Below are positions 43,713-52,652 of a stretch of 64,000 nucleotides of DNA, piece after piece. This DNA comes from Neobacillus nitrireducens (lineage in GTDB: Bacteria; Bacillota; Bacilli; Bacillales; Cytobacillaceae). The stretch covers positions 2,232,001 through 2,296,000 of the forward strand of contig NZ_CP133262.1 of NCBI RefSeq assembly GCF_030915405.1, in the 5' to 3' direction. The stretch's first letter is position 1. Each line of letters begins with the position of its first letter. The notes under the pieces were generated by a model that was not told the origin of the DNA, did not search any database, and saw nothing but the letters and a program-made list of their open reading frames with translations. Position numbers and translations under genes: made by a program.

Positions 43713-44330
43713 TCAATATTTCGTTTGAAGACGCACCATTAATTTTTCAAAAAATGGAAAAAATAATTGAATGGCAGGTCCAACCGTAAACGTGATAACT
43801 ATGGTTCCATATGAAATAGGACCGTTTAGGAAAAATGCCGGAATTAAGGCGGTAATTTCCCCAATCGTTTTCGCGACCATTAAATTCACATGAAACCGTT
43901 CCTTTATCGCTAACATAAAATTATCAATTGGACTCTGTGGGAACTTGGCCTGAATATAAATAGATGCACCAAATCCAATGATTAAGATCCCCATCAATAA
44001 CATCCCAATTTTCCCTATCATTTGGTTGACTTCAAATAATTCAAAAACAGTACCCAGCCAAAAATCAACCAGTGAACCGATGAAGATAATGGTAAGCAGC
44101 GAAAGCAAATCCGGTCTTTTTTTCAATAATAAAGACACAACGATGACTAAAACCGCCCCGTCAATCATCACCCATTTCCCTACGGATAACCCAACCTTTT
44201 CAGTTAGGCTTACATTTAAGGCATCCCAAGCTCCTACACCGATTTCTGCTACTTTAATTGTCATACAAACACCGAAAGTCATAATTGCTAAACCTAAAAT
44301 GAAAAATAGAGCTCTAATAAGTAATTTCAT
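43713..44330 (-). CDS. YczE/YyaS/YitT-family membrane protein
   Basis: A 205-residue integral membrane protein with five to six helices. The opening FFILGLAIMTFGVCMTIKVAEIGVGAWDALNVSL is the family signature, and KFPQSPIDNFMLAIKERF follows the fourth helix. Relatives include YczE, implicated in surfactin production, and the YitT group, but no transport or enzymatic activity is settled. It interrupts the yfkD-chaA order of B. subtilis. A gap of about 380 bases upstream holds its promoter plus an oppositely oriented transcription unit. Confidence 0.85.
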   Translation of the reverse strand: MKLLIRALFFILGLAIMTFGVCMTIKVAEIGVGAWDALNVSLTEKVGLSVGKWVMIDGAVLVIVVSLLLKKRPDLLSLLTIIFIGSLVDFWLGTVFELFEVNQMIGKIGMLLMGILIIGFGASIYIQAKFPQSPIDNFMLAIKERFHVNLMVAKTIGEITALIPAFFLNGPISYGTIVITFTVGPAIQLFFPFFEKLMVRLQTKY

Positions 44331-44381
44331 GTGTCACTCCTTTATTTTTGAAAAAGTAACATAAATGTAATAAACAGAACA

Positions 44382-44410
44382 TTTACAAAATTTTAATTTT
44401 AATTTATAAT
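44382..44410 (+). promoter_or_regulatory. Consensus sigma-A promoter of a putative small RNA
   Basis: TTTACA at 44382-44387 and TATAAT at 44405-44410, spaced exactly 17 bp. No rightward gene begins until 45967, behind the antisense chaA gene. Confidence 0.65.
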
Positions 44411-44416
44411 ATACTT

Positions 44417-44710
44417 AATCTATCAAGTTAGGAGGGCCGTACTCAATTCGCTTACCATTAACCTATTTATTCATAAGGAGGTTGGGATTCCCGTCTTATA
44501 TGAGATTCAACACTCGTGTTCATGTATCTAAATTAACATGAAGGATGGTGATTGATGGCCTAGAGAAAAGCGATTGATACTTAACCCTACAAAAAGCTAT
44601 TTAACATTATATCACACGTCAAGTGATTTACTCTGTATATGAAGGAATTTAACATGTTATAGTTCAAAAGAGACTCCAAGCCATCAGTGGGCTTAGAGTC
44701 TCTTTTTTGT
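44417..44710 (+). ncRNA. Candidate small RNA or leader-peptide transcript
   Basis: Defined only by the promoter at 44382-44410 and the terminator at 44671-44710. Inside are AGGAGGG at 44431 and AAGGAGG at 44476, followed by very short frames (for example MRFNTRVHVSKLT, 13 codons). None is well placed for translation. It matches no riboswitch class that I can recall. Confidence 0.4.
44671..44710. terminator. Bidirectional terminator between the small RNA unit and chaA
   Basis: AGACTCCAAGCC and GGGCTTAGAGTCT pair across ATCAGT, with TCTTTTTT on the plus strand and CTCTTTTG on the minus strand. It lies just past the chaA stop at 44714. Confidence 0.92.
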
Positions 44711-44713
44711 GTA

Positions 44714-45769
44714 TTAGAGTAAGTAAAAGCCGATTCCCATTATCAAATAGGCAGCCAATAAAGTTAACCCTTCAAACCAATTGGATTCCCCGTCGTTGGA
44801 GATGACTACCATTAGAAGGACGGATGAAACCATTGCAATTAATTCCTGCCAGCTAAATAGAAGCGGCATCGTGGTTTCAAAGAATAGAGAAATAAGGACA
44901 AGTACGGGTAAAACAAACATGGCCACTTGCAAGGTAGAACCAATCGCGATTTCAACCGCAATATCCATTTTATTTTTAAAGGCCATGACAATCGCCGAGG
45001 CATGTTCTGCTGCATTACCAACAATCGCCACGATAATTACCCCAATAAACAATTCAGACCAACCGAGCGTCTTTCCAACATACTCAAACGTATGGACAAG
45101 GTGTTCAGAAATGTACGCAACTGCTATTGTGGCCACAAAAAGGACAGCAATCGCCTTCCCTTTACTCCATTCCGGTTCTTCTTCCTCATGTACCGGTTTT
45201 TCATTCCCGTGCTGATACACACCTCGATGGGTTACCAGTTTAAAGAATAAAGCAGCCAGATAAAGGATAATCAGAATGATTGAAATTCCGATACTTAACG
45301 AAAGAGTTTTCGTTTCATTCATATTCATCGAAAAAACTTCTGGAATGACAAAAGCAATAATAACAGCAAACATAAGCAGTCCCGAATTGTGTCGTGCATC
45401 GTATACATTAAAGGATTGTCGCTTAAATTTTATGCCCCCAATAAAAAAAGATAGCCCTGCTACAAGGAGTAAGTTTCCGAGCACGGAACCCGTTAATGAG
45501 GCTAGCACAATGCCAATAAGTCCGGCCTTCAATGAAAAGATAGAAATAATAAGCTCTACCGCATTACCAAATGTGGCATTTAATAGTCCGCCAATTCGCG
45601 GACCGGCCACGATGGCAAGACTCTCTGTTGCCCTCCCCATAAAACTGGCTAATGCTACAATCGTTAAACAATAAATGATAAATAAAATGATATTAGACCA
45701 ATGCATAAGTGATCCAATCACTGAAAGTGGCACCCCAATAAGTGTCATAAGCATAAAAATCCTGTTCAC
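44714..45769 (-). CDS. chaA: Calcium/proton antiporter (CaCA family, ChaA/YfkE)
   Basis: A 351-residue membrane protein with about eleven helices and the two alpha repeats of cation/H+ exchangers: GGLLNATFGNAVELIISIFSLKAG near residue 62-85 and IVGNAAEHASAIVMAFKNKMDIAVEIAIGST near 250-280, carrying the conserved GN-xxE/H acidic residues. It exports Ca2+ in exchange for protons. An acidic cytoplasmic loop (HEEEEPEWSKGKA) splits the halves. Neighbour of yfkD and yfkF as in B. subtilis. Confidence 0.95.
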   Translation of the reverse strand: MNRIFMLMTLIGVPLSVIGSLMHWSNIILFIIYCLTIVALASFMGRATESLAIVAGPRIGGLLNATFGNAVELIISIFSLKAGLIGIVLASLTGSVLGNLLLVAGLSFFIGGIKFKRQSFNVYDARHNSGLLMFAVIIAFVIPEVFSMNMNETKTLSLSIGISIILIILYLAALFFKLVTHRGVYQHGNEKPVHEEEEPEWSKGKAIAVLFVATIAVAYISEHLVHTFEYVGKTLGWSELFIGVIIVAIVGNAAEHASAIVMAFKNKMDIAVEIAIGSTLQVAMFVLPVLVLISLFFETTMPLLFSWQELIAMVSSVLLMVVISNDGESNWFEGLTLLAAYLIMGIGFYLL

Positions 45770-45966
45770 TGTATTCCCTCCATAATCTATATGTAATTAT
45801 TTAACATCTCTACCTATCATCACTTTTCCTTTTGTTCCTTAATTTACCTAAAAGATCTACAAATGTCTAGGTAAGAATTTTCGCTTGCAAATGGAAGTTT
45901 TTCTCGTTACCATCATTTAGGAAGTATTAAAAATAATGAATGACCTTACAGAATTGAGGAAGTTCT

Positions 45967-47145
45967 ATGAATAAAAATAACCATCGTTTCTGGATTTTGG
46001 TTAGCATTGTGGCTATTTCCGGTTTTTCGCAAGGAATGCTGTTACCGCTTATTGCAGTCATTTTTGAGAAAAGTGGCATCTCTCCTTCATTAAATGGCTT
46101 AAATGCTACAGCACTCTATATCGGAATTTTACTCGTGTCCCCTTTTATGGAAATGCCGCTCCGAAAATACGGGTATAAACCAGTGATTATCTATGGGGGC
46201 GCGCTTGTCATTATCTCACTCGCTTTGTTTCCAATATGGAAGACCTTTTGGTTTTGGTTTGCTCTGAGGTTGCTGATCGGCATTGGCGACCATTCCCTCC
46301 ATTTTGCCACACAAACGTGGATCACTTCCTCTTCTCCGGCTGCCAGAAGGGGACGAAACATTTCTCTATATGGCCTGTTTTTTGGGATTGGTTTTGCCTC
46401 TGGTCCACTAATGACACCATTAGTAAACGTAAATCAATCGCTGCCCTTTATTGTCTCCTCGATTTTATGTTTTATTGGCTGGGTGTTTGTTTTTACACTT
46501 AAAAATGAACTTCCTGAACAGGAAGCTGGTATCAATTCATTTTTAGCAACGATTAAACAGTTTAGAAAGGCATTAAAATATGGATGGGTTGCTTTTTTGC
46601 CGCCATTTTCATACGGCTTCTTAGAATCCTCCTTAAACGGCAGTTTTCCAGTCTATGCATTAAGAATGGGGTTAGACGTATCCAGTGTTTCCATGGTGTT
46701 ATCGGCTTTTGCCGTTGGCAGTATTATGACCCAACTGCCATTAGGGATCATTAGTGATAAGTATGGGCGCAAAAATCTCTTAATGACTATTCTTTTTTTG
46801 GGATTTTTCAGCTTTACAGCTGCCAGCTTCCTGGAACACTCCTTTGTTGGGCTGTTTGTAGCTTTCCTCATTTCTGGGATGATAGTCGGTTCTACCTTCT
46901 CGCTCGGAATTAGCTACATGACCGATTTGGTTCCAAAGAACCTTCTTCCAACAGGAAATTTACTATGTGGAATCTTTTTTAGTCTTGGGTCTTTAAGTGG
47001 ACCTATCATTGGGGGATTATTCATTAAATTCTCTGAAAATGTGAGTTTCTTCTTTATCATTAGCACAATGCTTTTAGCCTTATCTATCATCATCTTTGCT
47101 TTTGGAAAAAAGACTTTTTTGGCTTTCGAACAACAAAAATCTTAA
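45967..47145 (+). CDS. yfkF: MFS transporter (YfkF-like)
   Basis: A 392-residue transporter with 12 predicted helices. The A-type motif after helix 2 reads FMEMPLRKYGYKPVIIYGG, the equivalent between helices 8 and 9 is GIISDKYGRKNLLMTIL, and the helix-5 region has FGIGFASGPLMTPL. Probably a drug or metabolite exporter; substrate unknown. It is divergent from chaA and followed by a terminator before the zosA-type gene. Assignment to YfkF rests on both sequence class and conserved neighbourhood. Confidence 0.88.
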   Translation: MNKNNHRFWILVSIVAISGFSQGMLLPLIAVIFEKSGISPSLNGLNATALYIGILLVSPFMEMPLRKYGYKPVIIYGGALVIISLALFPIWKTFWFWFALRLLIGIGDHSLHFATQTWITSSSPAARRGRNISLYGLFFGIGFASGPLMTPLVNVNQSLPFIVSSILCFIGWVFVFTLKNELPEQEAGINSFLATIKQFRKALKYGWVAFLPPFSYGFLESSLNGSFPVYALRMGLDVSSVSMVLSAFAVGSIMTQLPLGIISDKYGRKNLLMTILFLGFFSFTAASFLEHSFVGLFVAFLISGMIVGSTFSLGISYMTDLVPKNLLPTGNLLCGIFFSLGSLSGPIIGGLFIKFSENVSFFFIISTMLLALSIIIFAFGKKTFLAFEQQKS

Positions 47146-47227
47146 TCCATATTGTGGAGCAAATTCATATCCTAAGCATAAAATATGTGGTAAGATAAAG
47201 GAAAATAAAGTGAAATTTAAGAATGTT

Positions 47228-47263
47228 GCTGTCATCTCTATGATGACAGCTTTCGTGTTTTTT
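47228..47263 (+). terminator. Terminator of the yfkF-like gene
   Basis: GCTGTCATC (47228-47236) and GATGACAGC (47242-47250), then TTTCGTGTTTTTT on the plus strand. Confidence 0.9.
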
Positions 47264-47318
47264 AAGGGGATTGACTTTGATTATTCTTATCAATTAGATC
47301 ATGGGGAGGGGAGATTCA

Positions 47319-49232
47319 TTGAATACCGAAGCAAAGACTCTAACAAAGAGTATAAACAAAGTGGGTTTCTTAGAAAAAATCAAACCGCACGCAGAATTAA
47401 TTGCGGCTGGTTTAAGTGGTGGATTTATTGCGGCTGGCTGGATTTTTGATAAGTATGGAAATGGTGCGGATTCAATTATTGCTTACCTTCTAGCTTTTGT
47501 TATTGGCGGATTTGCGAAGGCAAAAGAGGGGATTGAAGCCACCTATGAAAATAAAGAATTAAATGTTGAAATGTTAATGATTTTTGCTGCTATTGGATCA
47601 GCCATTATTGGTTACTGGACAGAAGGTGCTGTGCTCATTTTCATTTTTGCTGTAAGTGGAGCATTAGAGACCTATACCATGAATAAAAGCCACAAGGAAA
47701 TTTCTTCTTTAATGAAGCTTCAGCCTGAAGAAGCCTTACTAATCTCAAGTGGTTATGAAAAAAAAGTGCCGGTTTCCGTGCTTCGTGTTGGGGATTTAAT
47801 TCTAATTAAACCCGGGGAACGAGTCCCATCTGATGGCCTCATCATCAAAGGACAAACGAATATCGATGAAGCGGCGATAACTGGCGAGTCCATGCCTGTC
47901 TCAAAAGGAACAGAAGAAACTGTATTTGCCGGAACGGTTAACATGACTGGCTCCATTACAGTCGAAGTCACAAAAGAAAGTCATGATACCCTTTTTCATA
48001 AAATTATTGAACTTGTTCAATCTGCTCAAAGCGAGAAATCTCCCAGCCAGCAGTTTATTGAACGTTTTGAAGGAACCTATGTAAAAGTGGTTCTATCAGT
48101 AGTGTTATTGATGTTCTTCCTTCCACACATTATATTAGGCTGGAGCTGGCAAGAATCCTTTTACAGGGCAATGATTTTATTAGTGGTTGCATCCCCGTGT
48201 GCCCTTGTTGCTTCCATTATGCCAGCCACTTTATCTGCTATCTCTAATGGGGCGAGACATGGGATATTGGTTAAGGGCGGGGTTCACCTTGAAAATTTAA
48301 GCCATCTCGGGGCCATTGCTTTTGACAAAACAGGAACACTGACTAAAGGAAAACCGGAAGTAACTGAAGTGATTGTTAAAGAAGGACTTGATAAAAACGA
48401 TCTGATATGGAAAGCAGCTTCAATTGAAAGCCATTCAAATCACCCGCTTGCGAATGCAATTGTAAATTATGTAAAATCGAACATCAACAAGGAACTACTT
48501 TATCCAGAAAGCCTTGAGGATGTACCAGGCTGGGGTGTTCGAGCGACCATTAACGGGGAACAGTGGAAAATTGGAAAAGCTGCGTTTGTTGACAGTGAAC
48601 ATGTTGATACATTCGCTGAGGGTAGGGCAAAGGACCTTGCAGGTCTTGGCAATACACTTGTGTTTATTGAAATAAATGGTGATCTGAGCGCGATTATTGC
48701 CATGAAGGATGTCGTTCGTGAGGAAACAAAGCTTGCCATTGACCATTTAAAAAAGCAAGGTATCCGTACCATTATGCTGACAGGTGATAGTGAGAAAACA
48801 GCTCAAGCAATTGCCTCTGAAAGCCATGTCGATGAATTTTTCGCGGAATGCTTACCAGAGGTCAAAGTCGAAAAACTTAAGAATTTGAAAACAAAGTATA
48901 CAACAGTGGCAATGGTAGGTGATGGGATTAATGATGCACCTGCATTGGCAATTGCTAATGTCGGTATTGCCATGGGCGGTGGTACGGATGTTGCTCTTGA
49001 GACTGCTGATATTGTCCTAATGAAGAATGACTTGCCGCGGATTGCCGAAGCGATTGATCTTTCGAAGCGTATGAATAGAATTATTAAACAAAATGTTATT
49101 TTCTCAATCACCATTATCATGCTCTTGATTTCATCTAATTTTTTTCAGATACTCGATTTGCCCTATGGAGTAATCGGTCATGAAGGCAGTACTATATTAG
49201 TTATTCTAAATAGCTTAAGATTATTAAAATAA
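47319..49232 (+). CDS. zosA: Zinc-type P1B ATPase (ZosA-like)
   Basis: A 637-residue metal-transporting ATPase, the same length as B. subtilis ZosA and without an N-terminal HMA domain. TGES phosphatase loop in AAITGESMPVS; the metal-binding motif SPCALV in helix 6; phosphorylation site AFDKTGTLTKGKPE; P1B marker SNHPLANA; and the hinge MVGDGINDAPALA. The usual substrate is Zn2+, taken up under peroxide stress in the ZosA case; export of Zn/Cd/Co cannot be excluded. The start is a TTG at 47319, five bases after GGGGAGGGGAG; the ATG at 47301 overlaps that site. Confidence 0.93.
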   Translation: MNTEAKTLTKSINKVGFLEKIKPHAELIAAGLSGGFIAAGWIFDKYGNGADSIIAYLLAFVIGGFAKAKEGIEATYENKELNVEMLMIFAAIGSAIIGYWTEGAVLIFIFAVSGALETYTMNKSHKEISSLMKLQPEEALLISSGYEKKVPVSVLRVGDLILIKPGERVPSDGLIIKGQTNIDEAAITGESMPVSKGTEETVFAGTVNMTGSITVEVTKESHDTLFHKIIELVQSAQSEKSPSQQFIERFEGTYVKVVLSVVLLMFFLPHIILGWSWQESFYRAMILLVVASPCALVASIMPATLSAISNGARHGILVKGGVHLENLSHLGAIAFDKTGTLTKGKPEVTEVIVKEGLDKNDLIWKAASIESHSNHPLANAIVNYVKSNINKELLYPESLEDVPGWGVRATINGEQWKIGKAAFVDSEHVDTFAEGRAKDLAGLGNTLVFIEINGDLSAIIAMKDVVREETKLAIDHLKKQGIRTIMLTGDSEKTAQAIASESHVDEFFAECLPEVKVEKLKNLKTKYTTVAMVGDGINDAPALAIANVGIAMGGGTDVALETADIVLMKNDLPRIAEAIDLSKRMNRIIKQNVIFSITIIMLLISSNFFQILDLPYGVIGHEGSTILVILNSLRLLK

Positions 49233-49243
49233 ACCATAAGAAG

Positions 49244-49272
49244 ACCGGATGGAAATCATCCGGCCTTTTTTT
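49244..49272 (+). terminator. Terminator of zosA
   Basis: CCGGATG and CATCCGG pair around GAAAT, followed by CCTTTTTTT. Confidence 0.92.
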
Positions 49273-49289
49273 ATATGGGTTTTAACCCA

Positions 49290-49394
49290 TTAGTGATAGC
49301 CATTTGAGCCGTTCGCAGAACCGGAAGTTTTATTTCCTTTACTTCCTTTACCTTTTTGTTTTGTACCGCCATCTTTTTTAGTCTTCTTTGTCAT
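49290..49394 (-). CDS. 34-residue Lys/Gly-rich peptide
   Basis: A short frame starting MTKKTKKDGGTKQKGKGSKG and ending NGSNGYH, preceded by an excellent AAGGAGG eight bases before the ATG at 49392-49394. The composition (Lys, Gly, Thr, Ser, Asn only) resembles small spore or nucleic-acid-binding peptides of bacilli, but I do not recognise a named family. It lies downstream of the yihY-type gene, in the same direction. The strong ribosome binding site is the main support. Confidence 0.6.
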   Translation of the reverse strand: MTKKTKKDGGTKQKGKGSKGNKTSGSANGSNGYH

Positions 49395-49474
49395 ATTAGT
49401 GACCTCCTTGAAGTTAAATTAATTAGCCTTCTATCTTAGTTTGAACAGATGGGCTATTTTCATGAAGGTAACTA

Positions 49475-50316
49475 TTAGCAGTTTTTACGGTTTTTTTCAC
49501 TATAAAAGGCATTAATTTCTCCACCCAAAATAATAATAAATGCCGAAATGTACAACCAAACCATTAAGACAATGATTGCTCCAATACTGCCATAGGTTAG
49601 CGAATAGTTACTGATATTTCCCACATAAAATGTTAAGCCAAGCGAGGAAATAATCCATCCAATGGTTGCAAAAGCTGCCCCGGAAAGGCACTACGGCATT
49701 TTAATTTTACATTCGGTGCAATCCAATACAATCCTGTGAAAATAAGGAACAAAATAATCGCACTAACCAACCTGCTAAGCGTATCCCACAACTTAATAAA
49801 TTCAGTGGTGTAGCCCATTCGAGAAAATAAAAATAGACCTATTTCTCTGCCGAATATCGGAAGAATAATTGCGAGAATTAGAACCAAAATCATTCCAAAG
49901 GTTAATAGGATAGCCATTCCCCTAGAGACAATAAATGAGCGGCTTTCTTTGACATTGTATGCCTTATTAAATGCCTTTACAATGGCCTCGATTCCGTTTG
50001 ATGCCGACCAAATCGTACCGATGATTCCGAACGAAAGAAGCCCGCCATTCCGGTCGTCCATAATATCATGGACATTTTTCTCAATAAGGTCCATTGCCTC
50101 CACTGGTGCAAAATCTCTTATTAGCCCCAGCATATCTTGATGTGGTATCGGAATATAAGGCAGAAGTGTAAATAGAACAATCAGGAGCGGAAATAAGGAC
50201 AAAAGAAAGTAATAGGCCAACTGTGCACTTAATCCAGGAAGATCATCTTCATCGATCCTATGCCAAAGTAATTTAAGTAAAGATGAGCGGACATTTCCCG
50301 CCTTTTCCATTTCCAT
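49475..50316 (-). pseudogene. YihY/BrkB-family membrane protein with a frameshift
   Basis: The first 212 residues (SAQLAYYFLLSLFPLLIVLFTLLPYIP, then DRNGGLLSFGIIGTIWSASNGIEAIVKAFNKAYN) are a normal YihY/BrkB protein with six helices, like B. subtilis YfkH. At a C-run at 49678-49681 (GGGG on the coding strand) the frame shifts, and the reading frame ends soon after with an unrelated tail. One extra G restores the expected C terminus (ATIGWIISSLGLTFYVG, GSIGAIIVLMVWLYISAFI, GGEINAF), ending at 49475. Either a true frameshift, a phase-variable homopolymer or a base-calling error. Confidence 0.85.
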
Positions 50317-50323
50317 CCTCCTT

Positions 50324-50695
50324 TTAATGAATTTTTTCTTCTTCTCCTACCACTTCTGCTAATAGGAGCTCTTCGTCACTTTTTGTGAAGGTATCCTTCG
50401 TTTCTTTCAAAATGTCAGTTACTTGAGGGGTTATTTCACGGAACTCCTCCACTTTATCTGTTATGTAAGAGATGTCTTCACTGACTTGCTTAACGGTCGT
50501 CTTTAATTTCTCTGCCGCCTCCTTTACCTTTTCAGTTACCTCTCCGGGATTTTTCAGAACATAGGTCACCTTTCTAGTAGTTTTTTGTACGTTCTCATAC
50601 ATCACTTCACGTGTTTGTTTATCTAATAGGCTAATGGCCCCTCCGGCAAGTGCCCCGAGTAACATTCCGCGCCAAAATTGATTTTTCTTTGTCAT
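50324..50695 (-). CDS. YtxH-domain protein
   Basis: A 123-residue protein starting MTKKNQFWRGMLLGALAGGAISLLD, the glycine-rich N-terminal helix typical of YtxH/YtfJ-type stress proteins, then a long amphipathic helical stretch (VQKTTRKVTYVLKNPGEVTEK and onward) rich in Lys, Glu and Val. Probably membrane-associated through the N-terminal helix. AAGGAGACG precedes the chosen ATG; an ATG 11 codons earlier has no site. It ends eight bases before the yihY-type gene, so the two are cotranscribed. Confidence 0.82.
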   Translation of the reverse strand: MTKKNQFWRGMLLGALAGGAISLLDKQTREVMYENVQKTTRKVTYVLKNPGEVTEKVKEAAEKLKTTVKQVSEDISYITDKVEEFREITPQVTDILKETKDTFTKSDEELLLAEVVGEEEKIH

Positions 50696-50924
50696 GTTAA
50701 CGTCTCCTTTAATCATTATTATTATCATTTAATTACCACATGAAAAAAATACCAAACTTCCTCTTTCATTTATTTTGCTTCATAGCGGATTTCGACGCAA
50801 GTCCAGTTGATACTTTTATCCACTTTTTTGGCTAAACTAATTGAAGTCATTCAAGAAAGTTTATATTGACATATATTTTTCAACATGAAAAGATGAATAT
50901 ATTAATTCGAAAAGGGTGACCGAA

Positions 50925-51149
50925 ATGAATTTATCTGAAAAATCGATTGAGAATGTCGAATATATGATTGAACAAATAAAGGAAAAACTTAAGGTCCTAA
51001 ACCTTGGTGCCATAAAGCCTTCTCATTTTGATGAAGAAATGTACGAGGAATTAAAAGAGATATATGACATGGTACTTAGAAAGAATTCATTTAGTCCCAA
51101 TGAAATGCAGGCATTAGTGGAAGAATTGGGAAGCCTTCGAAAAAAATAA
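50925..51149 (+). CDS. yfkK: YfkK (DUF1128) small protein
   Basis: A 74-residue helical protein matching YfkK/DUF1128 over its full length: SEKSIENVEYMIEQIKEKLKVLN, FDEEMYEELKEIYDMV, and MQALVEELGSLRKK. Function unknown. The ATG at 50925 is used because AAAGGGTGAC is well placed before it; a GTG three codons upstream lies inside that site. Divergent from the ytxH-type gene and followed by a terminator. Confidence 0.92.
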   Translation: MNLSEKSIENVEYMIEQIKEKLKVLNLGAIKPSHFDEEMYEELKEIYDMVLRKNSFSPNEMQALVEELGSLRKK

Positions 51150-51154
51150 GTCAA

Positions 51155-51187
51155 AAACCCGTTATTCCACATAACGGGTTTGTTTTT
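51155..51187. terminator. Bidirectional terminator between yfkK and map
   Basis: AAACCCGTTAT and ATAACGGGTTT pair around TCCAC, with T-runs on both strands. Confidence 0.93.
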
Positions 51188-51935
51188 ATTCTTGTTCAGT
51201 TAAGATAACAGTTCCATCTTTAGTAATTGCCAGAGTATGTTCGTATTGTGCTGAATATTTCCCATCGATCGTTCTTGCTGTCCAGCCATTAAGGTCCATC
51301 CTCGTTTGGTATCTGCCTACATTTACCATGGGTTCGATTGTAAAGACCATACCTTCTTTAATTCTTGCCCCTTTTCCAGGCAGCCCGTAGTGTGGAACGT
51401 CCGGTTTCTCATGGATTACTGCTCCAATCCCGTGGCCGATAAAGTCACGCACGACAGAAAACCCTTCCGCTTCCACATAGGTTTGAATTGCATGGCCGAT
51501 ATCCCCGATTCGATTGCCAACAATCGCCTGTTCTATTCCTTTATAAAGTGCTTCCTTCGTAACCTGTAATAATCGCTCCGTTTCCTCAGATACCTTCCCT
51601 ACAGCATAGGACCAAGCGGAATCGGCCAAGGCGCCATTGTAGTTAACAACCATATCCACCGTTACAATGTCTCCTTCATTTAAAGGCTCCTTCCTTGGAA
51701 AGCCATGGCAAATTTCATCATTTATACTAGCGCAGGTTGCATATTCATAACCTTTATAGCCTTTTTGTTCTGGAGTTGCACCTTTTTTCTTAAGAAACTC
51801 TTCAACAAATTGATCGATTTCCCAAGTGGTTATTCCTGGCTTAATTAGTTTTCCGATTTCTTTATGACAAGCTGCAAGTATTTCACCTGCTTTTTTCATA
51901 GCTTCAATTTCACGTTGTGATTTAAGGACAATCAT
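51186..51935 (-). CDS. map: Type I methionine aminopeptidase
   Basis: A 249-residue enzyme that removes the initiator Met from new proteins. The five metal ligands are visible: NGALADSAWSYAVG and DxxxS-type VTVDMVVNYNG supply the two Asp, GHGIGAVIHEKPDVPHYG the first His, FTIEPMVNVG the first Glu, and YSAQYEHTLAI the second Glu. It matches MapB (YflG) in length and in its neighbourhood; the essential Map of the ribosomal operon would be elsewhere. The stop codon lies at the edge of the shared terminator. Confidence 0.95.
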   Translation of the reverse strand: MIVLKSQREIEAMKKAGEILAACHKEIGKLIKPGITTWEIDQFVEEFLKKKGATPEQKGYKGYEYATCASINDEICHGFPRKEPLNEGDIVTVDMVVNYNGALADSAWSYAVGKVSEETERLLQVTKEALYKGIEQAIVGNRIGDIGHAIQTYVEAEGFSVVRDFIGHGIGAVIHEKPDVPHYGLPGKGARIKEGMVFTIEPMVNVGRYQTRMDLNGWTARTIDGKYSAQYEHTLAITKDGTVILTEQE

Positions 51936-52227
51936 TTAGGAGGGTCCCCTTCCTTTTTGTTTATTTTTATGTATGCAATGCAAAAATGTTATTCAACTAA
52001 TCGCAATACCTATAAGAGAATTATACAATAGTCCATTATTGGCAACACTTTTAATATTAACTCTTACCCGATAATTTTTCAAAATTACTTAACCTCCAAT
52101 CAACTTTGCGGAGATTATTCTTAATGTTCATCTTTTTGTCATATTACTACGTTCTTAATATGGTACTTCTTAATTCTTTTTGATAGAATAAATATATATT
52201 TAATAATTTATTAGGTGTGTGAGGCTC

Positions 52228-52554
52228 ATGATTGGTGATCGCGTTAAAAAATTTCGTTTAAATAAGAAAATGTCACTTTCCGAACTTGCTTCTCAAGCAG
52301 GGGTCGCAAAATCGTATTTAAGTAACCTTGAAAATAACAAACAAGAGAATCCTTCAATTAAATTTCTTGAGAAAATAGCTGCTGTCTTAAATATTCCTGT
52401 TGATCATTTAATTCATGAAGAAGTTAATAAAGAGGAATTAGATATCGATTGGATGAATCTTGTTAAGGATGCAATGAATTCTGGTGTTTCTAAGGACCAA
52501 TTCCGTGATTTCCTTGAATTTAACAAGTGGCGGATCAATCAAAACGATAAGTAA
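52228..52554 (+). CDS. sinR: SinR-like master regulator of biofilm and motility
   Basis: A 108-residue repressor. Residues 1-60 are the helix-turn-helix (IGDRVKKFRLNKKMSLSELASQAGVAKSYLSNLE, then NPSIKFLEKIAAVLNIPVDHL). Residues 73-105 are the Sin dimerisation domain (DWMNLVKDAMNSGVSKDQFRDFLEFNKWR), which tetramerises on DNA and is the surface bound by SinI. In B. subtilis SinR represses matrix genes. The start is the ATG at 52228; GGTGTGTGAGG lies upstream. sinI is not upstream as in B. subtilis, but downstream and convergent. Confidence 0.94.
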   Translation: MIGDRVKKFRLNKKMSLSELASQAGVAKSYLSNLENNKQENPSIKFLEKIAAVLNIPVDHLIHEEVNKEELDIDWMNLVKDAMNSGVSKDQFRDFLEFNKWRINQNDK

Positions 52555-52587
52555 GACGGGTTTGGAAATTCTTTTTTATATAAAAAT

Positions 52588-52626
52588 AAAGCATTCTACA
52601 AAGAAACTTTTTGTAGAATGCTTTTT
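52588..52626. terminator. Bidirectional terminator between sinR and sinI
   Basis: AAAGCATTCTACAAA and TTTGTAGAATGCTTT form a 15-bp stem with A/T-runs on both sides. It separates two convergent genes. Confidence 0.93.
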
Positions 52627-52652
52627 AATTTATGTACATAGTAGTCTCGCAA

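Larger units (their letters stand above)
44331..44713. other. Gap holding a stand-alone rightward transcription unit
   Basis: Between divergent ends of the YczE-type gene and chaA. It contains a consensus rightward promoter (44382-44410) and a strong terminator (44671-44710), about 290 bases apart, with no convincing coding frame. See the separate entries. Confidence 0.6.

Noticed and set aside
44417-44710. Manganese (yybP-ykoY), M-box or other known riboswitch near the chaA gene
   Set aside because: None of the conserved core strings of those classes is present, and the transcript points away from any cation gene start.
47096-47449. Frame overlapping the end of the yfkF-like gene and start of zosA
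   Set aside because: It runs through a clear terminator and both neighbouring genes in another frame.
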